NCBI GenBank assembly: GCA_017609465.1
Contig: JAFCDX010000009.1
Span: 1 to 33,009, forward strand
Source: Candidatus Woesearchaeota archaeon
Lineage (GTDB): Archaea; Nanobdellota; Nanobdellia; SCGC-AAA011-G17; JAFCDX01
Direction of reading: 5' to 3'
DNA: 33,009 nucleotides
The notes beneath the pieces were generated by a model. That model saw only the letters and a list, made by a program, of their open reading frames with translations, did not search any database and had not been told where the DNA came from. Position numbers and translations under genes: made by a program. This document shows positions 9,447 through 17,657 of this stretch, piece by piece (within the stretch, counting starts at the first letter, position 1; each line of letters opens with the position of its first letter).

Positions 9447-10016
9447 CTATTTTAATTTATTAAACTTCTTTATGATAAAATTAGAAATAGGTACTATTTT
9501 CTTAAGCTCTTTGTTAAATCTCTTCTGTAATTTGAAGAACATTATTTCATCTGCCAACTGATCATAAGTTTTTTCCGATGCTTCTTTTTTTATCAAATCC
9601 TCTATCTTTTTCCTTAATGATGTAAGAACTTTGTTAGTACTTTTATTTTTTACAAATACCGCGGGCTTTATGATAATTCCAACATTGTCTTTTGTCTTTA
9701 ACTTAAATGATTGCTCTGCTTTTCCTTTTGATATTTTGCTCAATCTTTTTAAATAAGCTGGGATTATTTCATAACCTATAATTTCTGTATTTGCCCTATT
9801 TTCTTTTATTTCTTTTATGCCTAATAATATATTGATATTTTGCCTTTTAACATCATTTACCAAAGAAGAAAGATTACAAGAAATTCTTTTTCCAATTGCA
9901 CTTTCAGGAGTATATATATATGTTTCTCCAATTTCCTTATTATTAAACTCCTTAGGAGATAATATTGTCAGCCATACTTTCTTTCTTTTCTTTGTCGATT
10001 GTTTTGGTTTTGCCAT
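9447..10016 (-). CDS. rps3ae: 30S ribosomal protein eS1 (S3Ae)
   Basis: A 189-residue basic protein of the S3Ae/eS1 family of archaeal small subunits. Family features are the lysine-rich start (MAKPKQSTKKRKKVWLTILS), the SPKEFNNKEIGET segment, and the IGRISCNLSSL-like strand (IGKRISCNLSSLVND). It is a little shorter than the usual 200 or so residues. It lies downstream of the DHH phosphoesterase and uS15 genes; uS15, RecJ-like and eS1 in this order form a recurrent archaeal cluster, which supports all three calls. Confidence 0.93.
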   Translation of the reverse strand: MAKPKQSTKKRKKVWLTILSPKEFNNKEIGETYIYTPESAIGKRISCNLSSLVNDVKRQNINILLGIKEIKENRANTEIIGYEIIPAYLKRLSKISKGKAEQSFKLKTKDNVGIIIKPAVFVKNKSTNKVLTSLRKKIEDLIKKEASEKTYDQLADEIMFFKLQKRFNKELKKIVPISNFIIKKFNKLK

Positions 10017-10050
10017 ATCTTGAGCTCAAAATGAAAATTAATAAACCTTT

Positions 10051-11445
10051 CTATTTGTTATTAAAAACTTTTTCTATGGATTTTATAAATTCCTTTTCTT
10101 TTTCCATAGGAATTAAACATCCTGCAGCTGCTTTATGTCCCCCGAATTGTATATCTAAGTTTTTGTTTATGTTTTCAAGAAGATGCTTTAAATTAGTCTC
10201 TTTATTTATAGATCTTATAGATGCCTTTACTTCATTATCAGGTGTATATACCATTCCAACAATGATAGTTCCATCATCATAAATATTTGATTTAGATATC
10301 AATGAGGTTAATGTTCCTAGAAGAGTATCTCTGATATTATTTTCTGCATTGAATATCACAAGATTATTGTTTTCCTTTATAGAATCTGTCTCTCGGCTTG
10401 AATGGAACCAATTCAAAGAGTTTATTATTTCTTTTTTATACATAAGCAATAATTCTTCAGCCATATTTTTTGAATTTTGGTCATTTAAACATATGCCTAT
10501 TCCAACTGCAGATTTGTTTAATTTTCCACATGCATTTAATAAAGTGGAGAATTCATTTGCGTTCCTTAAAACAGACTTTTCATTTTCATCCTCCAAAACA
10601 TAAATGTCCCCTAAAACTTTTTCTGGTTCTTCTTCACTTCCCATCCTCTTTAATATTATTCCTGTAACAAGATTCTTTACCTCTTCCTCAGACAGATCAT
10701 ATAATTTTCTCCATTCCCCTTTTTCATTTTTAATAGGGATCCTCAATTCATTGAGGAAATGTATTGCTCCTTCAGGATTACCTGTAATCCCAGGTATAAA
10801 TGGGTCTGTACTATATTCCAATAACTTGTTTATTGAACGAGTCTGCAATCCAAATAATTTCAGTCCTTTTTCTTTTTTTAATTTCTTAGAATATAATGCA
10901 TCCTTCAATATTTCTTTGTTAAGACCTTCAAAACCTTCTTTCTTATTGTTGTATTGAACATCACCAAAAGCACCTATAACAGCCAAATATGCAAGATCTG
11001 TATTTTTCTCATTTAAGAACTTAGAAAAAAGGTAAGATACTCCTGCACCAGAAATTTCATGAGTCCCATCTATATCATAAGCATGAGGATTGACAAAATT
11101 CAACCTAGTTTCTTTTTTTTCAGGAATATGGTGGTCGAGTATGAAAATTTTTTTATTCTTGAATATGGATTCTATCTCTGTAATATTGTTAGAACCTAAA
11201 TCAATGAAAAAATAAATCTTGTAATCCTCCCTTGAGAATTCCTTTAACCTCAGTGATGTTATTTGTTTTATTATGCTCAAAGAAAATTTTCTGTTTTCTC
11301 TCCTAAGTGCCTTTATCAATATAGATGCTGCTGATATTCCATCTGCATCAAGATGAGATATAATTCTTATAGGTATATTTGGGTCTAGTTCCTTAAATCT
11401 TGAAACTGCTTCTTTGATGGAATCATAAAAATCTTTATACATCAT
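10051..11445 (-). CDS. DHH/DHHA1 phosphoesterase, archaeal RecJ-like
   Basis: A 464-residue DHH-superfamily phosphoesterase. Motifs seen: HLDADGISAA (31-40), DLGS (82-85), DHH (104-106) and, in the C-terminal DHHA1 domain, GGHKAAAG (about 435-442). All metal-binding residues of the DHH core look intact, so it is probably an active Mn-dependent nuclease acting on single-stranded DNA or RNA. Archaeal relatives work as RecJ-like exonucleases, including the GINS-associated nuclease. The gene starts 2 bases after the uS15 stop and precedes eS1. The exact substrate (DNA or RNA) cannot be read from the sequence. Confidence 0.9.
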   Translation of the reverse strand: MMYKDFYDSIKEAVSRFKELDPNIPIRIISHLDADGISAASILIKALRRENRKFSLSIIKQITSLRLKEFSREDYKIYFFIDLGSNNITEIESIFKNKKIFILDHHIPEKKETRLNFVNPHAYDIDGTHEISGAGVSYLFSKFLNEKNTDLAYLAVIGAFGDVQYNNKKEGFEGLNKEILKDALYSKKLKKEKGLKLFGLQTRSINKLLEYSTDPFIPGITGNPEGAIHFLNELRIPIKNEKGEWRKLYDLSEEEVKNLVTGIILKRMGSEEEPEKVLGDIYVLEDENEKSVLRNANEFSTLLNACGKLNKSAVGIGICLNDQNSKNMAEELLLMYKKEIINSLNWFHSSRETDSIKENNNLVIFNAENNIRDTLLGTLTSLISKSNIYDDGTIIVGMVYTPDNEVKASIRSINKETNLKHLLENINKNLDIQFGGHKAAAGCLIPMEKEKEFIKSIEKVFNNK

Positions 11446-11447
11446 AA

Positions 11448-11903
11448 TTAGCCAATAAGAAGTTTCGCTGTTTCCCTGTCAAATTTCCAATCTTCAGGAA
11501 GCTTTCCTTTTCTTTTATAATATTTTGAAATTCTCAATATTTTTGATTCTGTTAATTGCAAACCTCTGGTTGAAGGCTTGTCTTTCTTGTTTTTTTCAAG
11601 ATGATTTAATATTGTTATATGTTTTTTAATCAACGCGTTAAGATCTTCAGGTATTTTTATTTCAACTTTGTTTTGCTTTAAAACATCTGTTATTTTTTTA
11701 TCGAGAACTTTTCTCACATCAGGAATTCCATATGTATCTCTTAAAATTATCCCAATTTGTGAAGGTGTTTTTTCTTCCTTGTATAATTTTAATATAATCT
11801 TTTCTATTTCCTTTGCATTATAACTTGACCATGTAGGTTTTGAAGATTCTACTGGTTTTTTGGAGCCAGATTTTCCTTTCTTTCTCGAATGCATTCTTGC
11901 CAT
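11448..11903 (-). CDS. rps15: 30S ribosomal protein uS15 (archaeal type)
   Basis: A 151-residue protein of the archaeal/eukaryotic uS15 type, which has an N-terminal extension absent from bacterial S15. It shows MARMHSRKKGKSGSKKP, the KLYKEEKTPSQIGIILRDTY segment followed by GIPDVR, and the C-terminal TESKILRISKYYKRKGKLP helix. It binds 16S rRNA in the small-subunit platform. It is the first gene of the uS15-DHH-eS1 cluster. Confidence 0.95.
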   Translation of the reverse strand: MARMHSRKKGKSGSKKPVESSKPTWSSYNAKEIEKIILKLYKEEKTPSQIGIILRDTYGIPDVRKVLDKKITDVLKQNKVEIKIPEDLNALIKKHITILNHLEKNKKDKPSTRGLQLTESKILRISKYYKRKGKLPEDWKFDRETAKLLIG

Positions 11904-11976
11904 TTTAATATATTAAAGAATAAACTCAGATAGAGTATAAACAAGCCTCAACTGATTTATCCCTTTTGATTGTGAT

Positions 11977-12234
11977 TCACTCTTCTACTTTATAAACTTT
12001 ATCATTGGGTCTTACTTTATCTTTTACTTTTATACCAACAGAATCTCCTTTATTTGCCTTCTCTACAGAATTGTTTTCTATCTGCATGGAGTCAATTTTC
12101 TGGGTAAAATCTGTGGTAGCTCCTTTTATGTGTATAGTATCCCCAACTTTTAGAGTATCTTTTAGATCTATTGCTGCTACGTTTATCTTGCTATAAAAGC
12201 TGAAAATCTTTCCTATTTCTTTTTCTTTTGCCAT
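11977..12234 (-). CDS. EF-Tu domain-2-like small beta-barrel protein
   Basis: An 85-residue protein resembling the isolated domain 2 of EF-Tu-type translation GTPases. It has the GKIFSFYSKINVAAIDL strand start, then LKVGDTIHIKGATTDF, then a V-x-x-A-x-x-GDSVGIKVKDKVRPND pattern. No GTPase domain is present. Such short 'translation elongation factor-like' proteins are common in archaea; their function is unknown. The neighbours, uS15 and tRNA-Gln, are translation genes. Confidence 0.85.
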   Translation of the reverse strand: MAKEKEIGKIFSFYSKINVAAIDLKDTLKVGDTIHIKGATTDFTQKIDSMQIENNSVEKANKGDSVGIKVKDKVRPNDKVYKVEE

Positions 12235-12272
12235 AAAAAGTATAAGAAGTCAAAATTTATAAAATTATTGGA

Positions 12273-12345
12273 TAGCCCCACCAGGATTCGAACCTGGGTC
12301 TCCAGCTCCAAAGGCTGACATGCTTGGCCGCTACACTATGGGGCT
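12273..12345 (-). tRNA. tRNA-Gln (anticodon UUG)
   Basis: On the minus strand the acceptor AGCCCCA pairs with TGGGGCT and the discriminator is A. The D stem GTGT pairs with GCAT. The anticodon stem TCAGC/GCTGG encloses CTTTGGA, which reads TTG. The T stem is CCAGG/CCTGG. The A1-U72 first pair agrees with archaeal tRNA-Gln, where it is a known recognition feature for the amidotransferase route. No CCA is encoded. Confidence 0.92.
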
Positions 12346-12389
12346 ATAAAAAATAAGTTGGTTTAATCATTTTAAAAGATTTTCTATTA

Positions 12390-12845
12390 TTAAAATAAGA
12401 TATATCCTAAATACAACAAATCAATTCCCAACAATATTAAAAATAAAATTAATTCAACAAAGCTTCCTGTTAATATAAAACCAGATATTCTTAATTTTGA
12501 GACGGGATAGAGAAAATTTATTCCTGCCTTTGTAAATCCATCTATAAACAAATGAGAACCATATCCAGTTATTATTGCAATAGCAATTATATTAAAATTC
12601 AAATACCAGGCAATCATTACAAGAACCAATATTGGAAAAACAGTATGCAATATACCTCTGTGCCTAAAAATTCTTGAAATTATTTTGTGTCTTCTTCCAA
12701 TTTTTGAATCATTATTATCTATGTCGGGAAAGATTGAAAAAAATAATGCAACAAAAAGAAACAATAATATTTCATTAATATTCAATAATCTCATAACAAT
12801 CAAAGAAACTAAAAATCCAAAAGCCAAGTGAGTTTTAAACATCAT
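12390..12845 (-). CDS. DUF457/YdjM-type membrane metal-dependent hydrolase
   Basis: A 151-residue membrane protein with about four hydrophobic segments. Conserved polar residues of the DUF457/YdjM family are visible: H6 at the N terminus (KTHLAFG), PDIDNND (D41, D43), HRGILHT (H62, H67) and GSHLFIDGFTKAGINFLYP (H98, D102). The family is predicted to be a membrane-bound metal-dependent hydrolase; the substrate is not established. It follows the RPA gene by 2 bases, so the two are probably one transcript. Confidence 0.85.
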   Translation of the reverse strand: MMFKTHLAFGFLVSLIVMRLLNINEILLFLFVALFFSIFPDIDNNDSKIGRRHKIISRIFRHRGILHTVFPILVLVMIAWYLNFNIIAIAIITGYGSHLFIDGFTKAGINFLYPVSKLRISGFILTGSFVELILFLILLGIDLLYLGYILF

Positions 12846-12847
12846 CT

Positions 12848-13825
12848 TTATGTTATGCTTTCCATTTCAACCTTGTTTATCTCTTCAACTTCATTTGCTA
12901 TAAATTCTATATTATTAAACATGTTGCTAGTTGCTCTTCCTTTTAATGAAAATTGCTTCCCAACAATATTATTTTTCAATTCTTCAAACTTAGAAGAGTC
13001 TGTTTTTATTGTTTTAATAACATCTATGGATTTATTCATAATCTTCTCAGCTTGTTCTCTGAAAGCAACAACCCTTATATTTGAAGAGCCATCATCAACA
13101 TAAAAATTAATCAACGGAACTAATTTTGGTTCTATTATCCCGTGTTCATCACAAACATACTTCTCATTTTGGTAAGGTGTTCTTTTGTTGCATAAAGGAC
13201 ATACCTCATATGTTTTTGGCTCAAATATCTGTATTATTGTCCCCATTATCTCTGCATTGTCATTCTCATTCAACTCTGAAATTTTTTTCTTTTGCATTTC
13301 TCTCTTAAATGAGACTTCTCCAATACTAATTCCTTCGGGATTTATATCAAGATGGGTATTTGACCCCATATGAAGTTCTTTGAAAGAATTATTTTCTTTG
13401 CAATATGCTCCTTTAACTTTTATTATATCATTTTCCTTTAATTCACTTGCCTTGTTTATTATATTATCATCCCATATAACCAACCTTATAATTCCTGTTT
13501 CATCCCCTATAGACATTGCTTTTAATCTTCCTTTTCTATCCTGTTTTTGAAATTCTCTTGTTTCATATATATTAAGAACTTTAGCATTTAAGTTTATTAA
13601 TCTCATACCTGGCATTAAGTCCTTTATTTTTAATCCTTCTTTTGCCTCCTGTGATAATTTAACATTTAATTCATTAGCAATTATGTGTGCTGCACCCTCT
13701 CTGCTAACTAAATCGGATAATTCCTTTAATTTATCGTTTATCTTGGATTCAAGCTCTTCTTTGGAAATATTGGATTTTTCAAGAATTAAATTTAAAATTT
13801 GATCATAAGTAAGATTAAACATCAT
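12848..13825 (-). CDS. replication factor A / RPA single-stranded DNA-binding protein
   Basis: A 325-residue archaeal RPA-like protein that binds single-stranded DNA in replication and repair. After an N-terminal helical part, one OB fold spans about 70-165 (MPGMRLINLNAKVLNIYETR followed by IGDETGIIRLVIWDD). A second OB-like region carries a zinc finger near residues 208-232 (CPLC ... CDEHG, C-C-C-H type), followed by FYVDDGSSNIRVVAF. The ATG is preceded by GGTGAA. Domain order matches euryarchaeal single-subunit RPAs. Confidence 0.9.
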   Translation of the reverse strand: MMFNLTYDQILNLILEKSNISKEELESKINDKLKELSDLVSREGAAHIIANELNVKLSQEAKEGLKIKDLMPGMRLINLNAKVLNIYETREFQKQDRKGRLKAMSIGDETGIIRLVIWDDNIINKASELKENDIIKVKGAYCKENNSFKELHMGSNTHLDINPEGISIGEVSFKREMQKKKISELNENDNAEIMGTIIQIFEPKTYEVCPLCNKRTPYQNEKYVCDEHGIIEPKLVPLINFYVDDGSSNIRVVAFREQAEKIMNKSIDVIKTIKTDSSKFEELKNNIVGKQFSLKGRATSNMFNNIEFIANEVEEINKVEMESIT

Positions 13826-13884
13826 TTCACCATAAATATAAAATCTTGATTATTTATTAAGTTTTCTCTGATGTAGAGCATAAA

Positions 13885-14586
13885 TTAAGATGCAAGTGTT
13901 TTTTCTATGCCAAATACTATATTTATATCTTTTAAATCACATGGGTTTTTAATTGACTTATACTCATAAATCTTGGCATTTTCATCACTAAATACTGCTT
14001 TAGCACCTATTTCTTTCAGGCATTCTTCCCTGCCTTCTTTGTAAATACAATAAAGTAATACTTCAAAATCATCAAAATTATCCAATAATTCTATATTCAC
14101 TATTGGGTTTTGTCTTGATTGTATGGACAATTTTCCGATTTGTTTTTCAAACTCAACATTATTTTTAGGCAATATTTTTTTATTATTAACATCTAAATCA
14201 TACTCGAAAGATATATTTTTTCTTGAAAGATATTTTTCAAAATTATCCTTAAAATAAGCATTGAATCTTCTTTTGTAATCGGCAGGATCGCATTCTTCAT
14301 TCTTGTTTATTCCAATATCCCATATAGGATAGTCATTGTAAATGCAAGGTATATTTTTTCCAGATGACATATCGACTAAAGAATCGCACCATGCTAATCT
14401 TGCAGAATCTTTTATATAAAAATAATTTAATTCTGATTCTGTTATAAAATTTATAACTTCTGCTGATTTTTCTCCAACAACCTCATTCTTGCTTTTTAAG
14501 ATATCCCCATAAAAAATCATTCCCAAAGTTCCTATAATTATCAAAAGTATTATTGCAAGCATCGGCAAAAATATTCCTTTCTTCAT
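13885..14586 (-). CDS. pilin-like protein, last gene of the type IV filament locus
   Basis: A 233-residue protein with a single N-terminal hydrophobic helix after a short basic head (MKKGIFLPMLAIILLIIIG), fitting a class III prepilin signal cut after G4. The rest is an extracellular domain with several cysteines (WCDS, PCIYN, ECDP, YCIYKEGREEC, PCDL). It overlaps the upstream pilin-like gene by 4 bases (ATGA type) and is the last gene of the leftward locus. No named domain; a minor pilin is the best guess. Confidence 0.75.
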   Translation of the reverse strand: MKKGIFLPMLAIILLIIIGTLGMIFYGDILKSKNEVVGEKSAEVINFITESELNYFYIKDSARLAWCDSLVDMSSGKNIPCIYNDYPIWDIGINKNEECDPADYKRRFNAYFKDNFEKYLSRKNISFEYDLDVNNKKILPKNNVEFEKQIGKLSIQSRQNPIVNIELLDNFDDFEVLLYCIYKEGREECLKEIGAKAVFSDENAKIYEYKSIKNPCDLKDINIVFGIEKTLAS

Positions 14587-15023
14587 ATTCTCAACTCCAA
14601 CACTATATTTTCATTTCCAGGTATTTGTGTTTGTGATATAATGCTTCCTTCTGATTTTTCCAATTCTCCTATTAATTTATCCCCATCAATTTCCAAAGAA
14701 TATTTCTTATCCATGGTTTTGTCAAATATTTTTAATGATTCTTCTTTTAATTTTTCTTTATAAGAAGCATCTTTTCTATAAAGCCTTATCAGGTCGGACA
14801 TAAATATCTCATTTTCATTAACTGTAACAGGGGTTTTAAGATAATTTAACAATAAAATATCATAATTTAATTTTTCCTGTGCAACAAGACTTTCTTTTGA
14901 AGGGGTTATATTTGCAGTAGGAATTACAAAGAAATACCAATATATAACTAACAAAGCAAAAATCAATAATATCGCAAACAAACCATATACTGCTGTTGCC
15001 TGTGCTTTTTTATTTAATTTCAT
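14583..15023 (-). CDS. pilin-like protein with class III signal
   Basis: A 146-residue protein starting MKLNKKAQATAVYGLFAILL. The KKA/Q junction followed by a long hydrophobic helix fits a prepilin peptidase site after A7. The C-terminal part is a small soluble domain without cysteines. It overlaps both neighbours by 4 bases, which indicates tight translational coupling in the filament operon. Function is inferred from signal type and location only. Confidence 0.78.
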   Translation of the reverse strand: MKLNKKAQATAVYGLFAILLIFALLVIYWYFFVIPTANITPSKESLVAQEKLNYDILLLNYLKTPVTVNENEIFMSDLIRLYRKDASYKEKLKEESLKIFDKTMDKKYSLEIDGDKLIGELEKSEGSIISQTQIPGNENIVLELRI

Positions 15024-15532
15024 CTTTGATCTCCTGAACCTTCAAATTTCCTTTCAGAAAATTCATACTCTCCAGCATTATATTTTTTCAATAATATATC
15101 TACTTCAAGAAATTCCGGAATTTTATTATCAATCAATACATACTCTTTTGTAGTATAGCATGTATATGGGAAATTATCCAAATCAGCACCACACAATTCC
15201 CGGTTTCCTTTGTAAGTTTCCTCATTAACATAATATTCTTCATTGCTATTAACTAAAGATATCTTCAAAGAAGCATCTTTAAAACCAAGACAATTTTCCA
15301 AAATTTCTAATTTTGATTTGTCTATTGACCCTAAATTTTTCCTTTCTTCACCATAAGATATACATGAAAGCATTTTATGATAAACCAATTGCGATTCATA
15401 TTCACTTATTTCTATGTCTCTTGATATATGGACATAAATTCCTGACACTAAAGTAACTAGTATTATTATCAATAAGAAAAATCTTACAAACCATATTGGT
15501 GTTTCTAATCCCAAATCATACCCTTTTTTCAT
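15020..15532 (-). CDS. pilin-like protein with class III signal
   Basis: A 170-residue protein starting MKKGYDLGLETPIWFVRFFL. The basic head ends in KKG, and the hydrophobic helix begins about ten residues later, further from the site than in its neighbours. The extracellular part has cysteines (LSCIS, ENCLG, ELCGA, YTCYT) that could form disulfides. It overlaps both neighbouring genes by 4 bases. Minor pilin is the likely role. Confidence 0.75.
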   Translation of the reverse strand: MKKGYDLGLETPIWFVRFFLLIIILVTLVSGIYVHISRDIEISEYESQLVYHKMLSCISYGEERKNLGSIDKSKLEILENCLGFKDASLKISLVNSNEEYYVNEETYKGNRELCGADLDNFPYTCYTTKEYVLIDNKIPEFLEVDILLKKYNAGEYEFSERKFEGSGDQR

Positions 15533-15918
15533 TTTACTATAATCTGTTCCTGTTTCTTGTTAATTTCTAAAAATGGAAATTTGGCCTCTCCTGAAGCAAT
15601 GTTTGAGGCAATGCATCTGTAAGAAACATAATTTGACCTATCATTCTTTAAAACTTTTACTAGGCAAGGATCGTTTAATATTTCTAATATAAAATCCTCT
15701 TCTTCATAAGTTATTTTTATATTTAGATTGTCATTTGAAATAGATACAGAATCAATCAATAATGAGGTATCCAATGCAGTGCTTTTCATCTTAAAAGCAG
15801 TATCATCTCTTAAATCAACTGCAAAAACAATTAATATTGCTCCAACCATAAATGCCAAAATCAAATAGAACAAATAAATGAATAGCTTTTCTCCACCAAA
15901 TTCTCCCCTTTTATTCAT
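15529..15918 (-). CDS. pilin-like protein with class III signal
   Basis: A 129-residue protein starting MNKRGEFGGEKLFIYLFYLI. The KRG/E junction with Glu at +1 and a hydrophobic segment from about residue 12 to 31 fit an archaeal prepilin-like signal. A short extracellular domain of about 90 residues holds two cysteines. It overlaps the next gene by 4 bases and follows the M23-like gene after 36 bases. Confidence 0.75.
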   Translation of the reverse strand: MNKRGEFGGEKLFIYLFYLILAFMVGAILIVFAVDLRDDTAFKMKSTALDTSLLIDSVSISNDNLNIKITYEEEDFILEILNDPCLVKVLKNDRSNYVSYRCIASNIASGEAKFPFLEINKKQEQIIVK

Positions 15919-15954
15919 AAATAGAAAAATGAATTAAATTATATAAATTTATGC

Positions 15955-17076
15955 TTAAGCTGTTGATATTTCTTTTTGTTCTGTTAAAACAATTTTATTT
16001 GATTCTAAACTATCTAAAAACACTATTGGATTTAATATTCTATCATCTTTATTTTCTAAATATAATTCTGCACATATATTATTTTTTCTTTCAAGAATTT
16101 CATCAGAATACCATACAATATTACTTGAAACTCCTGGTTTATAAACTTCAAGATGGAGCATTCCACATGTGGTTGCTTTTCCTAAAAATTGTCCTGCCTC
16201 AACTTTTTCTCCAACACTTACAGCAACATCTCCTTCATTAATCTCTCCATAATTTACAACAAAATCACCATGGTCAATAATTAATGCAATAGCAGGGCCT
16301 CCTGAGCATATATTTGTAAAAGTATAAATATTAATCACTTTTCCTTTTGTTATTGCTCTAATTCTCCCTTCTCCCTTTGTGAAGATATCGTTGCCCACAT
16401 GACATCTCTTAAATACACCATTTGTTTTTCTTCTATCACCCCAATTTCTTAGGTTTGTTGATCTACTATCTGAATAGATTGGATAATAAAATTCTCTTTG
16501 TTCATCAATTTCAATAGATTTATACTCTTTTTGCCCTTCTTTAGGAGAAAGAAATTCTGATTCTATCTCTGAAGCCTCTGTATTTATAAACAAATGATCT
16601 AAATCTTTAGCAAAAAATAATTCTTTTAATAAACCATCTCCTTTTTTAATTATATTTTTTTCTCCATCATAAATACTTATTGAATTAATGCCTTCTATTT
16701 CTTTACAATAATTTTCCACACATTCATTATTATTTAATTCACACACACATAAAAATGAACTTATTTTATTTTCATTAAATCTTTGGAATATGTTTGTTGG
16801 AGTATTAATATTTCCTGTAGCTCCTGATTTAAAGAAGCCGACCAATGCACATTTATCTTCTCTTAATATTATTCCAGATTCTCCTTCTGTTTTTTGATTA
16901 ATCAAGAATGCTAATGAGTCCAACGAGCTTTCTACTTCATCACCAAGACATACAGAAGAAGTTGGAAAATAAACCTCTTTTAATTTAAAGGTTATACCTA
17001 TCAAGGATAATGCAATTATAAATCCTACAATCAAAAAAATAGCAAACTTTAAAGTGGTTATTTGTCCTTTTACCAT
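15955..17076 (-). CDS. pilin-like N-terminus fused to degenerate M23 (LytM-type) domain
   Basis: A 373-residue protein. The start MVKGQITTLKFAIFLIVGF is a class III prepilin-type signal (cut after G4) with a single helix. Residues about 35-195 are an extracellular linker with cysteines. Residues about 196-325 match the M23/LytM fold: RCHVGNDIF carries the zinc ligands H226 and D230, followed by a VNIYTF-like strand, IIDHGDFVVNYGEI, VSVGEKVEAGQFLG and GMLHLEVY with the third zinc ligand H308. The two catalytic histidines of active M23 enzymes look replaced, with Y-G-E where Y-x-H is usual (E278) and M306 where HxH has its first His. So it may bind zinc or a glycan without cutting. The gene sits inside the pilin operon, 1 base after the upstream gene. 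Confidence 0.85.
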   Translation of the reverse strand: MVKGQITTLKFAIFLIVGFIIALSLIGITFKLKEVYFPTSSVCLGDEVESSLDSLAFLINQKTEGESGIILREDKCALVGFFKSGATGNINTPTNIFQRFNENKISSFLCVCELNNNECVENYCKEIEGINSISIYDGEKNIIKKGDGLLKELFFAKDLDHLFINTEASEIESEFLSPKEGQKEYKSIEIDEQREFYYPIYSDSRSTNLRNWGDRRKTNGVFKRCHVGNDIFTKGEGRIRAITKGKVINIYTFTNICSGGPAIALIIDHGDFVVNYGEINEGDVAVSVGEKVEAGQFLGKATTCGMLHLEVYKPGVSSNIVWYSDEILERKNNICAELYLENKDDRILNPIVFLDSLESNKIVLTEQKEISTA

Positions 17077-17077
17077 T

Positions 17078-17281
17078 TTATATCTCTGATGATATTAAAC
17101 TATTTATAATTTCCTTGAATTTTGAAATTATATCTCCTGATGTTCCAGACAGTATCAATGCCATTATAATCAAAGCCAAAACAGCAAGTATTGTAGCTAT
17201 TATTGTCTTTAAGGGAAGTTCCTGCCCTTTTTTATTCTTAAAAAAATTAAATAGGTTCAGAAGAACATTCTTCATCTTCAT
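17078..17281 (-). CDS. small pilin-like protein
   Basis: A 67-residue protein consisting of a basic head (MKMKNVLLNLFNFFKNKKG), a prepilin-type junction KKG/QELPL, a hydrophobic helix (TIIATILAVLALIIMALIL) and a 20-residue tail. The size and Q-E after the Gly are close to small archaeal major pilins. Its start overlaps the upstream gene by 35 bases. A later Met (codon 3) is possible as start. It is a candidate major subunit because it is almost all helix, but that is inference. Confidence 0.75.
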   Translation of the reverse strand: MKMKNVLLNLFNFFKNKKGQELPLKTIIATILAVLALIIMALILSGTSGDIISKFKEIINSLISSEI

Positions 17282-17618
17282 TTTCTATTACAGGACAATT
17301 CACGTTAAGTCTTTTACAGGTTTGTTGCTCTAAATCGGCCTCTCCATCTCCGTCAGAATCTATATCAAATGTCTTTCCACCGCAGAAATTATCCCTATAA
17401 GAAGGTAATCCTGTCAAATCATAATTTTCACAATAACCATTACACTGCAATTGCGCGGATGAAACATCTATTGCTGAAGATCCTACAACTCCTCTTATTT
17501 TGTTTATCAAAGAAGACATTCCTCCTGTAAAAAAGACTGCAACTACAACAAGAACCAAGACAACTAATATGGTGATTATTATTGTATTCATAGAAAGTCC
17601 TTGTCCTCTTTTTTTCAT
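17247..17618 (-). CDS. cysteine-rich pilin-like protein with Ca-binding-type loop
   Basis: A 123-residue protein starting MKKRGQGLSMNTIIITILVV, a clear class III signal cut after G5. The extracellular part of about 85 residues has six cysteines (59, 63, 79, 101, 108, 118) and an acidic loop, DIDSDGDGEAD (D85, D87, D89, D91, with D95), of the EF-hand or thrombospondin-3 type that usually binds calcium. A disulfide- and Ca-stabilised minor pilin is likely. It overlaps the next gene by 35 bases. Confidence 0.8.
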   Translation of the reverse strand: MKKRGQGLSMNTIIITILVVLVLVVVAVFFTGGMSSLINKIRGVVGSSAIDVSSAQLQCNGYCENYDLTGLPSYRDNFCGGKTFDIDSDGDGEADLEQQTCKRLNVNCPVIENEDEECSSEPI

Positions 17619-17657
17619 GTCTTATGCACCTCTGAATAATTTATATGAATTTAATAT

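Noticed and set aside
11904-11976. Possible C/D box RNA between the uS15 and EF-like genes
   Set aside because: A CTGA sequence is present on the minus strand but I see no matching RTGATGA C box.
12273-12345. Reading the tRNA as tRNA-Pro (UGG)
   Set aside because: The seven-base loop CTTTGGA set by the perfect five-pair stem puts TTG at positions 34-36; the A1-U72 pair also fits Gln.
15955-17076. Active M23 endopeptidase
   Set aside because: The two catalytic histidines appear replaced, although the zinc ligands remain.
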